This document shows positions 36,794 through 45,345 of a stretch of DNA of 64,000 bases, piece after piece; the stretch's first letter is position 1, and each line of letters starts with the position of its first letter. The stretch is from Sedimentitalea sp039941015 (GTDB lineage: Bacteria; Pseudomonadota; Alphaproteobacteria; Rhodobacterales; Rhodobacteraceae). The notes beneath the pieces were generated by a model. That model made no database searches and was not told where the DNA came from. It worked only from the letters and a program-made list of their open reading frames with translations. The translations under genes and the position numbers were made by a program. The DNA lies in assembly GCF_039941015.1 (NCBI RefSeq), contig NZ_JBDVFI010000031.1. One strand, 5' to 3'.

Positions 36794-38329
36794 ATGACAC
36801 GTTCATCCCTGACGAAATCGACTGCCGCGTTTGCGCTTGTCGCGGCCATGGTGTCGCCTGCCATCGCACAGGACAGCCGTATAGAAGCGTTGAGCAGTCT
36901 ACCGTTCGAGCAGAACCGGCCCACACCCGAAACTGCCCTAGCGCTGAGCGACGAGCTGACCTTTCAGCAAGCAACGCAGGCTTACCTCTGGGCGATGCCG
37001 CTTGTGAATACGCTAGGTATGAAGTTCGGTTCCGAAGAGGTCTTTGGCGCGGGATACAACGTCCTGCCGATCTGGAAGGAGCGGCTCGACCCGAAAACCC
37101 TAGTCACGACGCCGAACTCGGATGTGCTTTATGCAATGAGCTATATCGACATGAACGACACAGGACCGGTCGTTCTTGATGCGCCGCCGGGCCTGCAGGG
37201 CATCCTGTTGGATTTCTGGCAACGGCCCATTCCTGTGGATGGCGGCAAGTTCTTTGGCGATGTCGGTCTGCCCGGCCCTGATGCGGGTAAGGGCGGCAAG
37301 TTCCTGGTGCTGCCTCCGGGCTATGACGGCGATGTGCCTGGCGGATATTTTGTATACCGCTCGGCGACGAACAACCTGTTTATCTTCCTCCGTGGTTTCT
37401 ACGACGATCCTGACAATCTCGATCCGGCAGTCGAACTGATGGAGCAGGCGGAGGTCTATCCGCTGAATGTGGTCGAGGCCGACCGTAAGCCGATGGAGTA
37501 TCCCAACGCGTCTGGTGTTCCGGCCAACATGCTGCCGCGGTCGGATTTCAGTGTCTTTGAGCAGTTGAAATGGCTTGTCGATAGTGAGAGCACCAATCTT
37601 GCCGGACCGGATGGGCTTGGGATTCTGGCCAATATCGGTTTGATCGCGGGTCAACCGTTTGAGCCGGATGACGCAACCCGTGCGATCCTCGATGCCGGGG
37701 CAACTACCGCCTACAAGATGTCGCGCGTCATCGGTCTGAGCGATGAGGTCAACGGCAAGTCCATGCTGGTCTGGCGGGACCGACAGTGGGTGAACCCGGT
37801 TAACAATGCCGCCGAACCGGGACCGAAAAAGGCACTGGATCTTGCGTTCAAGAACACCGCGTCGAACTTCATCGACATCGAACAGCGCGTTTGGTTTTTC
37901 ACAGACTACTATTCGATGAGCCCGGGCATGGTGTCGCAAACGCCGGGCAAGGGCGCTGCGTACTGGATCGTATTCAACGATGCCGCTGACGCACCGCTTT
38001 CGGGCGACAGCGCTTACAAACTGACCTTACCTGCTGATGTGCCGGCATCCCTGTTCTGGTCGATGACGCTCTATGAGGCCGAGAATGCCTCCGGACTGGC
38101 GACTGATGTACGTCGTTTCCCGTCACTCGGCTCGCGTGACAAGCCAGCAGTGAACGACAATGGCACAACTGATATCTACATAGGTCCCGAAGCCCCTGAG
38201 GGTCATGAGGCGAATTGGCTGCCGTCGGCGGCGGGTCGAGGCTTTTTCGGAATTCTGCGGCTCTACGGACCGGGTGAGACGGCGATCGACTATAGCTGGA
38301 AGCCCAGCGATCTGCACAAGGTCGAGTGA
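36794..38329 (+). CDS. Secreted DUF1254/DUF1214 protein, long class (copy 3)
   Basis: 511-aa exported protein: signal peptide (TAAFALVAAMVSPAIAQ-like), DUF1254 (about 50-190; FQQATQAYLWAMPLVNTLGM, TPNSDVLYAMSYIDM) and DUF1214 (about 405-505; VPASLFWSMTLYEAENASGL, NGTTDIYIGPEAPEGHEANW, ILRLYGPGE). An AGGAGAA ribosome site is clear. It is 27 bases downstream of copy 2 and closest to copy 1 in architecture. No catalytic motif is recognised. Confidence 0.9.
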   Translation: MTRSSLTKSTAAFALVAAMVSPAIAQDSRIEALSSLPFEQNRPTPETALALSDELTFQQATQAYLWAMPLVNTLGMKFGSEEVFGAGYNVLPIWKERLDPKTLVTTPNSDVLYAMSYIDMNDTGPVVLDAPPGLQGILLDFWQRPIPVDGGKFFGDVGLPGPDAGKGGKFLVLPPGYDGDVPGGYFVYRSATNNLFIFLRGFYDDPDNLDPAVELMEQAEVYPLNVVEADRKPMEYPNASGVPANMLPRSDFSVFEQLKWLVDSESTNLAGPDGLGILANIGLIAGQPFEPDDATRAILDAGATTAYKMSRVIGLSDEVNGKSMLVWRDRQWVNPVNNAAEPGPKKALDLAFKNTASNFIDIEQRVWFFTDYYSMSPGMVSQTPGKGAAYWIVFNDAADAPLSGDSAYKLTLPADVPASLFWSMTLYEAENASGLATDVRRFPSLGSRDKPAVNDNGTTDIYIGPEAPEGHEANWLPSAAGRGFFGILRLYGPGETAIDYSWKPSDLHKVE

Positions 38330-39020
38330 TCGGGCGCAAATGAAAGCGGAGGCGACAATCAAGTTTACGGGGTTTGTCGCCACTGATCCGGGAAAGCAGG
38401 AATCGTCAATCTGGTCGCGAGGCTGGCAACCACGCTTAAAACGGCGTCAGCCAAAGCATTCGTTGCCCCTCCCATGGCCGGATGGTTGGCAGTTCGGTTG
38501 TCACCCGTCGCATCCGCGTGGTCTTCTCAACCGGGCCTGAGTGGATTTTTTAAGGTTGTGAGAGTGTCTCGTCACGCAAGGTTGGCCCATCCGGGAAGTA
38601 CTGCTGATAAAAGCGGCCCTTCGTCGTGCATCGCGCCGAGATAGGCTGGAGTCAGCGCTTCTACAAGATTCGGGCTCAGCGTAGAATTTGGCCGGACACA
38701 GAGCATGATGGGCGGAGCCCAGACTTTTTCTGTGGGTGCGTAGTGGTTGCTACTGAATGATGTGAGCGGATATTCAGATTGTGGCAAGAATCGAGAAACA
38801 ACTGGGGCGCCGTACGGCCACTCACGGCCCGCTATACAGATTGTGCAGTTGCAGAAAATTTGCAGGCGGGGCGAGATCGTGCAAGAAACACTGGTGCCGA
38901 GCGACAATTCTGGCGGTGCGCGGCGCTGGCCAATCCTGTGTAGCGCGCGGGAGTGGCGAGGTTTGTACGTAAATCCATCCCATCGCGGCTCTGAAACTTA
39001 TTGGAACGAAAGAAGACACC
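38330..39020. other. Intergenic gap between block A and the zinc-type island
   Basis: 691 bases with short unlikely frames only. A minus-strand frame at 38572-38907 ends in AYLGAMHDEGPLLSAVLPGW, which could be the tail of a lost gene, but I cannot assign it. No terminator of block A was recognised. Confidence 0.35.
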
Positions 39021-39293
39021 ATGCTGACAATACTGCCCGAACGTGTCCAGGAACTGCGCCGCGCCCGAGGACTGGGCCGTAGCAAACTCGCCAAGCTCTC
39101 GGGGGTGACCGAACGCCAGGTTGCCCGTCTGGAAGGTGCCTTGCCGTGGAAGGGCGAGTTGACCCCCGGCATGGTCCAGCGCATTGCCGCCGCGTTGCAG
39201 GTTCAGCCGGAAACCCTTCTGGGGGATCAACCACTGACTGAATTCGACATGGCAGCGCCCCCGCAGGCCAGTAGTTGCAGTTGCTGCAACTAA
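39021..39293 (+). CDS. Small XRE-type HTH protein with a Cys-rich tail
   Basis: 90-aa protein with one helix-turn-helix (residues about 5-62; RRARGLGRSKLAKLSGVTER) and a short tail ending SSCSCCN. Three cysteines in the last five residues are unexpected in a soluble HTH protein and suggest metal or redox sensing. It stands alone on the plus strand, followed by a terminator, beside the COG0523/DUF1826 gene cluster on the other strand. Regulation of that cluster is a guess. Confidence 0.8.
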   Translation: MLTILPERVQELRRARGLGRSKLAKLSGVTERQVARLEGALPWKGELTPGMVQRIAAALQVQPETLLGDQPLTEFDMAAPPQASSCSCCN

Positions 39294-39301
39294 CCGCCAA
39301 C

Positions 39302-39322
39302 GGCCCGCTTTCGCGGCGGGCC
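39302..39322 (+). terminator. Terminator after the XRE gene
   Basis: GGCCCGC / GCGGGCC stem of seven base pairs with a seven-base loop (alternatively a tighter CGC/GCG-closed loop), nine bases after the stop, followed by TCTTCGCT. Confidence 0.65.
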
Positions 39323-39480
39323 TCTTCGCTGCGTGCGGTGTTGCTCCAAACAGGACGGTGACGCAGAAATATCATTCGCGAGTATCGCAGAAGACGGCGG
39401 TGTAATCTGTGCACTGCGAGAGAGTATTGCCCGCGCGTGAAACAATGGTCGCGCTCAGCAATCCAGCAGCCATTGGCTCC

Positions 39481-40131
39481 CTAGATCAATGCAGGTAAAC
39501 TCTCGACCTCTTTTGCAGGGTCTTCAATAGGATCGAGCACAAGCAACAACCGCGTCTCACCCGTCCCCACAATCGGGGGTGATCGGTGCAACAAACTCGA
39601 TACCGGTGTTTCAGGCCAGCGCGTGCCGCGCAGGATGACCGGTGAGCCGGTTGGCACGGTCATGATCCGTTCCGGCTCACGGCCATTTTCTGAAATCCCA
39701 TATTGCGTGCCGGTTCCGCGATAGGTGCAGATCAGCCGGGCTGTCACAGCATCGGCGTGGAACTTGCGGCAGGCATTGGTGTTGACCACGTCAATCCGCA
39801 GCCTGAGATAGGGGCTCTTCATAATGCTCGCAAATATGGATGCCAGTGCAGAGGCGTCTTCGATCAGGATGTTTCGCTCGGCGCATTCCGGCGTTCCGCA
39901 GTCGTTGGCAATATCAATCAATACGTCGCAAACCGTCTCTGGCCGCACGATCAGCCGCGCCCGTGGTAACTGCTCCGTCGGTAGTGCATCGATCCAACGC
40001 TGAAAATGAGGTTTGGGATCACGCCGCCAGACCGTGGCCGCGCAGGACCGTTGGTGAATAGCAGTCAGACCGCTCGGCGCGGATGTAACAGTCGTGCAGG
40101 TGCTGAGTTCGGGGCGACTGGTGAGGATCAT
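39481..40131 (-). CDS. DUF1826 protein
   Basis: 216-aa protein recognisable as DUF1826, a family often found beside COG0523 (CobW-like) metal GTPases. Two conserved-looking segments are LRLRIDVVNTNACRKFHADA (a candidate metal/phosphate site with Cys and His) and TGSPVILRGTRWPET, then LLHRSPPI. It is the last gene of the minus-strand run zigA-type GTPase, yidD, thrS, NTF2-like, DUF1826, and starts 29 bases after its neighbour. Function unknown; a zinc role is suggested by context. Confidence 0.82.
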   Translation of the reverse strand: MILTSRPELSTCTTVTSAPSGLTAIHQRSCAATVWRRDPKPHFQRWIDALPTEQLPRARLIVRPETVCDVLIDIANDCGTPECAERNILIEDASALASIFASIMKSPYLRLRIDVVNTNACRKFHADAVTARLICTYRGTGTQYGISENGREPERIMTVPTGSPVILRGTRWPETPVSSLLHRSPPIVGTGETRLLLVLDPIEDPAKEVESLPALI

Positions 40132-40160
40132 CGTTTCGTCTCCGGAGTAAGGCTCTGGCC

Positions 40161-40634
40161 CTATGGCTGGTAGGGCAGTGAGGAATGGTGCAGCACGATG
40201 CGCAGGGTGCCGGTTTCGTCCATCTTGTAACCAAAGCTCTTGTCGACCGTGGTGACGGACCCGTCCTTGTTGGTCAGCTTGACCCAGCCCATCCACATGG
40301 CGACGTCGCCCTTGATGAACGCGGCGGAGGTGGTGCTTTCGGTCGCGCGCCAGCCCATGATCGCGAAGCCGTTGTCGAGCGGATATTCCTCGGAGTGTCC
40401 GCAGAAATAGGCCAGCGCGCCTGCCTTGGTCGGTCGGAACGTCTGCGCGCCGCTTGCCATGGTCGGTTTGAACAGGACTGGCCCGAGGTTGTATCCATAG
40501 TAGGTGTCAATATTGGCGGAGGCGACTTTGCGGGCGGCCTCGACGCCACCCTCCTCGAAGGCCTTTGAGATGGTGATTTTGCCATTGCCCCAGATGGTCA
40601 GGGCTTGTTCGATGTCGTCTTGGGTGATCGGCAA
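40161..40634 (-). CDS. NTF2-like (SnoaL-type) protein
   Basis: 157-aa protein with the look of an NTF2/SnoaL alpha+beta cone: N-terminal helices (DDIEQALTIWGNGKITISKA), then strands including AFIKGDVAMWMGWVKLTNKD and ETGTLRIVLHHSS at the end. The only suitable start is TTG at 40634, supported by GAGAGGA eight bases upstream. Not an enzyme I can name; it is embedded between thrS and DUF1826 genes. Confidence 0.65.
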   Translation of the reverse strand: MPITQDDIEQALTIWGNGKITISKAFEEGGVEAARKVASANIDTYYGYNLGPVLFKPTMASGAQTFRPTKAGALAYFCGHSEEYPLDNGFAIMGWRATESTTSAAFIKGDVAMWMGWVKLTNKDGSVTTVDKSFGYKMDETGTLRIVLHHSSLPYQP

Positions 40635-40710
40635 GGGGGATTCCTCTCTTGCTATGATGTTTCAAAGGGGCGCAATCGCGTTTCGCCAGTGCCCCCCGTT
40701 TGCACCGCCA

Positions 40711-42624
40711 TCAGGACGGTGATCGCGCCTCGGCGACCAGTGTTTGCATGGCCTCGTCTAATGTCACGGTCTGGGTCTTGTCCGCCCCGTGGCGGCGGAT
40801 CGTGACGGTGTGTTCTTCAGCCTCCCGCCCACCAAGTGCGATTTGAACAGGGACCTTTTGCAGTGCGTGTTCACGCACCTTGTAGCCGATTTTTTCGTTG
40901 CGCAGGTCAGTTTCCACCCTCAACCCTGCTGCCTTCAACACACCAGCGACCTCGCGGGCCCAATCGTCCGCGGCATCGGTCACTGTGGCGACAACCGCCT
41001 GAACCGGCGCGAGCCAAAGCGGCAGGTGCCCCGCATGGTGTTCGATCAAAATGCCTGTGAACCTTTCCAGCGAGCCAAAGAGCGCCCGGTGCAGCATGAC
41101 CGGCGCCAGCTTGTCTCCGGAGGGGGCGACATAGGTCGTGCCGAACCGTTCGGGCAGGTTGAAATCCACTTGCAGCGTTCCGCATTGCCAATCCCGCCCG
41201 ATGGCATCACGCAGGACATATTCCAGCTTCGGCCCGTAAAACGCGCCTTCACCTTTAAAGATCGTATAGGGATGGTCGGCCTGATCTAACGCCGTGCGCA
41301 GCGCCTCCTCGGACCGACCCCAGCTTTCATCACTGCCGATGCGGTTCTCGGGGCGTGTTGAAAGCTTAATCCGCACATCCTCAAACCCAAAGTCGCGGTA
41401 GATCGACATGACCAGATCGTTGACCTTGAGACATTCCTCGGTCAGCTGTTCAGGCGTGCAATAGATATGCGCGTCGTCCTGAGTGAAACTGCGCACGCGC
41501 AGAAGCCCATGCAAGGCGCCCGACGGCTCATAGCGATGCACCTTGCCGAATTCCGCGATCTTCAGGGGAAGGTCACGATAGCTTTTGGTGCCTTGCCCGT
41601 AGATCAGCATATGGCCGGGGCAGTTCATCGGCTTCAGCGCATAGTCACGGTCATCCTCGGTCTTCGCAAGGAACATGTTCTGGCGATAGTTCTGCCAATG
41701 GCCAGAGGTTTCCCAGAGGGCACGGTCCATGATGTCGGGGGAATTGACCTCGATATAGCCTGCCTCTTCCTGACGATCCTGCATGTAGCCGATCAGCGTC
41801 TGGAACAGACGCCAGCCTTTCGCATGCCAGAAGACCGAGCCGGGCGCGACCTCCTCAAAATGGAACAGGTTCATCTCGCGGCCCAGCCTGCGGTGATCGC
41901 GCTTTTCGGCCTCGGCCATCATCGTCATATGTGCGTCAAGTGCCGCTTTGTCCGCAAAGGCAACACCATAGATGCGGCTGAGCATCTGATTGTCGCTGTC
42001 GCCGCGCCAATAGGCCCCCGCCACGCGGGTCAGCTTAAAGGCCGTGCCTGCGTCGCCAGTGCTGCGCATATGCGGCCCACGGCACAGGTCGAGCCAGTCG
42101 CCCTGACAGTAGACTTTCACCGCCTCGCCAGCGGGGATCGCATCCAGCAGCGCCACTTTGTAAGGCTCGCCTGCCGCCTCAAAATACTGCCGCGCCTCTT
42201 CGCGGGTCCATTCCTCGCAGGTGAAAGACGTTTTGGCAGCGATGATCTGGCGCATCTTCTTTTCGATGACCGGAAGATCTTCGGGCGTGAACGGCGTGTC
42301 ACGCTCGAAGTCGTAGTAGAACCCATGCTCGATGGCGGGGCCGATGGCCGTCTTGGTGCCGGGCCAAAGCGCCTGAACGGCTTCGGCCAGAACATGGGCA
42401 AGGTCATGGCGGATCAGCTCCAGTGCACGCGGATCATCGCGCGACATCAGCTCCACCGCCGCCCCATCGGGCAGAGGCGCGGACAGATCGGAGACCTTGC
42501 CATCGACGACCGCAGCTACTGTGCGCTTGGCAAGGCTTGGGCTGATGCTGGCTGCGAGATCGGCGGCAGAGCTGGCAGGTTCAAGCGCCCGGGTCCCGCC
42601 GTCGGGCAGGCGAATATTGATCAT
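40711..42624 (-). CDS. thrS: Threonyl-tRNA synthetase
   Basis: 637-aa class II synthetase charging tRNA-Thr: TGS domain at the N-terminus (INIRLPDG), the editing domain with HDLAHVLAEAVQ, the class II core, and the anticodon-binding domain at the end. The zinc ligands known from E. coli ThrRS are all kept: Cys in MNCPGHM, His in DDAHIYC and His in MLHRALFG. So this is a normal zinc ThrRS, not obviously a zinc-sparing one. Its start overlaps the end of the yidD frame (ATGA). Whether it is the sole ThrRS is unknown. Confidence 0.96.
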   Translation of the reverse strand: MINIRLPDGGTRALEPASSAADLAASISPSLAKRTVAAVVDGKVSDLSAPLPDGAAVELMSRDDPRALELIRHDLAHVLAEAVQALWPGTKTAIGPAIEHGFYYDFERDTPFTPEDLPVIEKKMRQIIAAKTSFTCEEWTREEARQYFEAAGEPYKVALLDAIPAGEAVKVYCQGDWLDLCRGPHMRSTGDAGTAFKLTRVAGAYWRGDSDNQMLSRIYGVAFADKAALDAHMTMMAEAEKRDHRRLGREMNLFHFEEVAPGSVFWHAKGWRLFQTLIGYMQDRQEEAGYIEVNSPDIMDRALWETSGHWQNYRQNMFLAKTEDDRDYALKPMNCPGHMLIYGQGTKSYRDLPLKIAEFGKVHRYEPSGALHGLLRVRSFTQDDAHIYCTPEQLTEECLKVNDLVMSIYRDFGFEDVRIKLSTRPENRIGSDESWGRSEEALRTALDQADHPYTIFKGEGAFYGPKLEYVLRDAIGRDWQCGTLQVDFNLPERFGTTYVAPSGDKLAPVMLHRALFGSLERFTGILIEHHAGHLPLWLAPVQAVVATVTDAADDWAREVAGVLKAAGLRVETDLRNEKIGYKVREHALQKVPVQIALGGREAEEHTVTIRRHGADKTQTVTLDEAMQTLVAEARSPS

Positions 42625-42928
42625 TTTAGGGTCTTTCTTTCTGAGAGCGGGAGCACCGGGTCGTATCCGGTGCCTCCCCATGAGTTGCAGCGGGCAAGGC
42701 GCCAAAGCATCAACCATGTTCCGCGTAGCGGCTCATGTCTCTCCAGCGCGGCAATGGCGTAGACGGAACAGGTGGGGTGAAGGCGGCAATTACGACCCAG
42801 GCAGGGGAAAACAGCAGGCGGTATCCGCGCGCTGGCCGGTTCAGGAGCCAGACGGCAAGCACGCCGACGGGGCCACGTGCAGGCTGTGGCGCAGCAGGGG
42901 GCCTGAACTGGGTACGGCAGATCGGCAT
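42621..42928 (-). pseudogene. yidD: yidD, membrane-insertion efficiency factor, with a one-base frameshift
   Basis: Frame A from ATG 42928 reads to PARGYRLLFSP; the matching remainder CLGRNCRLHPTCSVYAIAAL, ERHEPLRGTWLMLWRLARC and GGTGYDPV is in the next frame. Adding one C to the C4 run at 42804-42807 restores a complete YidD of about 100 aa whose TGA overlaps the thrS ATG. YidD helps YidC/Sec membrane protein insertion. The gene starts four bases after the COG0523 stop. A sequencing error in the homopolymer is as likely as a real mutation. Confidence 0.85.
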
Positions 42929-42931
42929 GGC

Positions 42932-44071
42932 TCAGAACGGCATCTCGATTGTCTCGACCATCATGCCACCGGGCAGTTCTTTCGACGCTGACCCTTCTTT
43001 GGGCTGCATCAATAGCATTTCGAGGCTGGCCTTGAGATCAGCCTCTTCCATGTCGCGCGCGATGATGACGACGCGGCTAACGGTATCTTGGCCTGACAAA
43101 TTTTTTAGTGGCACGGGCGCGTCGAAGATATGCTGCACCCCGTGAAAGACAAACGGATACTGCAGCCCTTCGACGTGCAAAATGCCTTTCATACGCAGGA
43201 TGTTCGGTCCTTTGAGCGCGATCAGGGTGTCCAGCCAGAAATCGAAAACATTCGCGGAAATGGGCTCTGTCACCTCAATGGATGCAGAGGTGATCCGGTG
43301 ATCATGTGTCGCTGGTATCGACGGGCTGAATGTCGCTGGCGCAGCGGGCTTCGCTGAAAACCCTGAAAGGCCAGACAGCGGATCGGGCTTAACCGTCTCC
43401 TGTGACATCCCCAGCCAACTGTCCACATCCGGTGACGTCACGCCTTCACGCATAGCGGATAAACCGAACAGTGTACCCACTGGCACACGCCCATGGTCCG
43501 CATGGATGCGCCGAGCCGAGGCGTTAAGCCCGTCCAGCCGTTTCTCAAGCCGGGAAAGGTCAAAGGAGTCGGCCAAATCGGTCTTGGACAGGACCAGCAC
43601 GTCGGCCATGGCAACCTGGTGAACGGCTTCGAACTGCTGGTCGAGCGTTTTCATCGCCGTTGCCGCATCCGCCAGCGTCACGACACCGTCGAGCCGGAAT
43701 GCCTGCGCAATCTGGTAATCCGTCGCCAGAGTGTGGACGATCGGACCCGGATCAGCGATGCCGCTGGTTTCGATCACAACCCTGTCAAAATTGACCTTTC
43801 CTGCGGCACGTTTGGCGATCAAGTCCCCAAGCGTCTTGGCCAGATCACTGAGGATCGCACAGCACAGGCAGCCGGATTTCAGCAATACGGTTTCCTCGGT
43901 CGCTTCCTCGATCAAGTCGTGATCAAGACCGACATCGCCGAACTCATTCATGATAACGGCGATCTGCCCCGCCTCGGGGTCGCGGATCAAGTGGTTGAGC
44001 AGCGTTGTCTTTCCTGCGCCGAGAAACCCGGTCAACAAGGTGACGGGAATGCGTTTATCCTCCGATATCAT
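42932..44071 (-). CDS. COG0523 (CobW/ZigA-type) metal-chaperone GTPase
   Basis: 379-aa G3E-family GTPase with Walker A TGFLGAGKTTLL, the COG0523 metal motif SGCLCCAI (CxCC), Walker B-type ETSGIADP and the NKxD-like LSKTDLAD. The C-terminal CobW domain (residues about 285-365) ends in HIFDAPVPL. Several members insert zinc or manage it under zinc limitation. It heads a tight minus-strand operon with yidD and thrS and is divergent from a hisI-like gene, the sort of neighbourhood linked by Haas and colleagues to zinc homeostasis. Confidence 0.93.
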   Translation of the reverse strand: MISEDKRIPVTLLTGFLGAGKTTLLNHLIRDPEAGQIAVIMNEFGDVGLDHDLIEEATEETVLLKSGCLCCAILSDLAKTLGDLIAKRAAGKVNFDRVVIETSGIADPGPIVHTLATDYQIAQAFRLDGVVTLADAATAMKTLDQQFEAVHQVAMADVLVLSKTDLADSFDLSRLEKRLDGLNASARRIHADHGRVPVGTLFGLSAMREGVTSPDVDSWLGMSQETVKPDPLSGLSGFSAKPAAPATFSPSIPATHDHRITSASIEVTEPISANVFDFWLDTLIALKGPNILRMKGILHVEGLQYPFVFHGVQHIFDAPVPLKNLSGQDTVSRVVIIARDMEEADLKASLEMLLMQPKEGSASKELPGGMMVETIEMPF

Positions 44072-44116
44072 TCTGGCGCGCGCCTCTTTACAATATGGTT
44101 GCCTTCGGTCAGTTTC

Positions 44117-44134
44117 GTTACGTTATTACATGAC
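44117..44134. promoter_or_regulatory. Candidate Zur-type operator between the COG0523 and hisI-like genes
   Basis: GTTACGTTA-TTACATGAC is an 18-base imperfect palindrome (six of nine half-site positions symmetric) in the 91-base divergent promoter region. The AT-rich GTTA/TTAC arrangement is like Zur boxes of proteobacteria. It overlaps a possible hisI start at 44130, favouring the ATG at 44163. Match is approximate and no zur gene is in the window. Confidence 0.4.
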
Positions 44135-44162
44135 AAATCACAAGAGACCCAAAGAGGCCATC

Positions 44163-44636
44163 ATGACGCAATTGGAGTTCCAACCCCGCAAGACTGTGGA
44201 ACAGGTCGAAGAGAGCACCGATCTCGCGCCCAAATTTGGCGAGGATGGCCTACTGCCCTGCATCACCACCGATGCCTTTACAGGCGAGGTGCTTATGCTT
44301 GGCTGGATGAACACCGAGGCTTTCCGCCTGACCATCCAGACCGGTGAGGCGCATTACTTCAGCCGTGCACGGCAGGTGCTGTGGCACAAGGGCGCCACCT
44401 CTGGTCTGGTCCAAAAGGTGGTCGAAGCGCGCATCGACGACGATCAGGATGCGCTGTGGCTGCGCGTTGATGTCACCGGGTCCGGTGCATCCTGCCACGT
44501 GGGCTATCGTTCGTGTTTTTACCGCGCTGTGCCGCATGGCGCAAAGGCCGGTGACCCGCTGACTTTCCTCGAGGATCACAAAACATTCGACCCAGCGGTC
44601 GTGTATGGCGATGCGCCGAACCCAACCCAACTCTGA
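44163..44636 (+). CDS. HisI-like phosphoribosyl-AMP cyclohydrolase, variant
   Basis: 157-aa homologue of HisI, which opens the adenine ring of PR-AMP in histidine synthesis using zinc. MLGWMNTEAF, GEAHYFSRARQVLWHKGATS and SGASCHVGYRSCFYRAVP are clear HisI motifs. The usual Asp-Cys-Asp-x-Asp site, whose Cys is a zinc ligand, reads DDDQD here, so one of three zinc cysteines is missing while the CHxGxxSC pair is kept. No hisE or other his genes are near. It is divergent from the COG0523 gene, so I infer a HisI paralogue used in low zinc. Confidence 0.85.
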   Translation: MTQLEFQPRKTVEQVEESTDLAPKFGEDGLLPCITTDAFTGEVLMLGWMNTEAFRLTIQTGEAHYFSRARQVLWHKGATSGLVQKVVEARIDDDQDALWLRVDVTGSGASCHVGYRSCFYRAVPHGAKAGDPLTFLEDHKTFDPAVVYGDAPNPTQL

Positions 44637-45345
44637 CCTCATCTGGATGCAGCGCGCCCTTGCGTTGGCCAAAGCCGCACGCGGCCATGTCTGGCCCAAT
44701 CCACCAGTGGGATGCGTGCTGGTCAAGAGTGGCATAGCTCTGGCAGAGGCTGCCACCCACCCCGGTGGCCGTCCGCATGCAGAACGAGCCGCGCTGGAAC
44801 AGGCCACGGCCAAGAGCGGGATCAGCACCAAAGGCGCGACGCTCTACGTGACGTTGGAACCTTGCTGCCATTGGGGCGGGACGCCACCCTGCACAGATGC
44901 AATCATCGCCTCAGGCCTGCGGCGCGTTGTTTGTGCCATTCAAGATCCAGAACCACGGGTGAACGGCGGCGGCTTCGAACAGCTTCGAAACGCCGGAATC
45001 GAAGTCTCGGTCGGGCTTTGCGCGGCGCAGGCTACTCAGGTGATGTCAGGATTCTTCCATCGTGTCAGAACAGGCCAGCCCGAGCTGTTGATTGTCGAAG
45101 ATGATACTAAGACCATCCCCGTTGGCGCAGACGCTTTGCTTTCAACGAACGACGATGCCTTTTCGTTGCTGAGCAGGACGCCACAGGGGGTGATAACCGC
45201 GCATTTCTCCAAACTTGCAGCATCCGGCTTGCTCACCCAGCTGGGGTACGTCGGCCTGACCACCGTCGCGGTCACCGCACGGGATCCGGTTATCAATGAA
45301 TTGCGGCCCATCGCGAACAGCAGGGCAGACAAAGGGGCGGCATGA
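44605..45345 (+). CDS. RibD-type deaminase without a reductase domain
   Basis: 246-aa protein whose first 150 residues are a RibD pyrimidine deaminase domain of riboflavin synthesis: NPPVGCVLV, the zinc/catalytic HAE in GGRPHAERAAL and the second zinc motif LEPCCHWGGTPPCTDAI. The reductase half of RibD is absent: only some 90 unrelated residues follow. So it is either a deaminase-only paralogue or has another substrate. It overlaps the hisI-like gene by 32 bases (start 44605) or 26 (second ATG 44611) and is coupled to the next small gene. Confidence 0.85.
   Translation: MAMRRTQPNSDLIWMQRALALAKAARGHVWPNPPVGCVLVKSGIALAEAATHPGGRPHAERAALEQATAKSGISTKGATLYVTLEPCCHWGGTPPCTDAIIASGLRRVVCAIQDPEPRVNGGGFEQLRNAGIEVSVGLCAAQATQVMSGFFHRVRTGQPELLIVEDDTKTIPVGADALLSTNDDAFSLLSRTPQGVITAHFSKLAASGLLTQLGYVGLTTVAVTARDPVINELRPIANSRADKGAA

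Noticed and set aside
38572..38907. 111-codon minus-strand frame in the gap after block A
   Set aside because: No recognisable family, weak codon character and no ribosome site; left as intergenic.
40711..42624. thrS as a zinc-independent paralogue
   Set aside because: All three known zinc ligands (Cys in MNCPGHM, His in DDAH, His in LHRA) are present, so the sequence itself gives no sign of zinc independence; only context suggests a zinc link.
41467..42762. 431-codon plus-strand frame opposite thrS
   Set aside because: Antisense shadow; ThrRS motifs are complete on the other strand.
42804..42807. Programmed -1 frameshift in yidD
   Set aside because: The local bases do not form a standard X-XXY-YYZ slippery heptamer in the right frame; a one-base loss in a C run explains it better.
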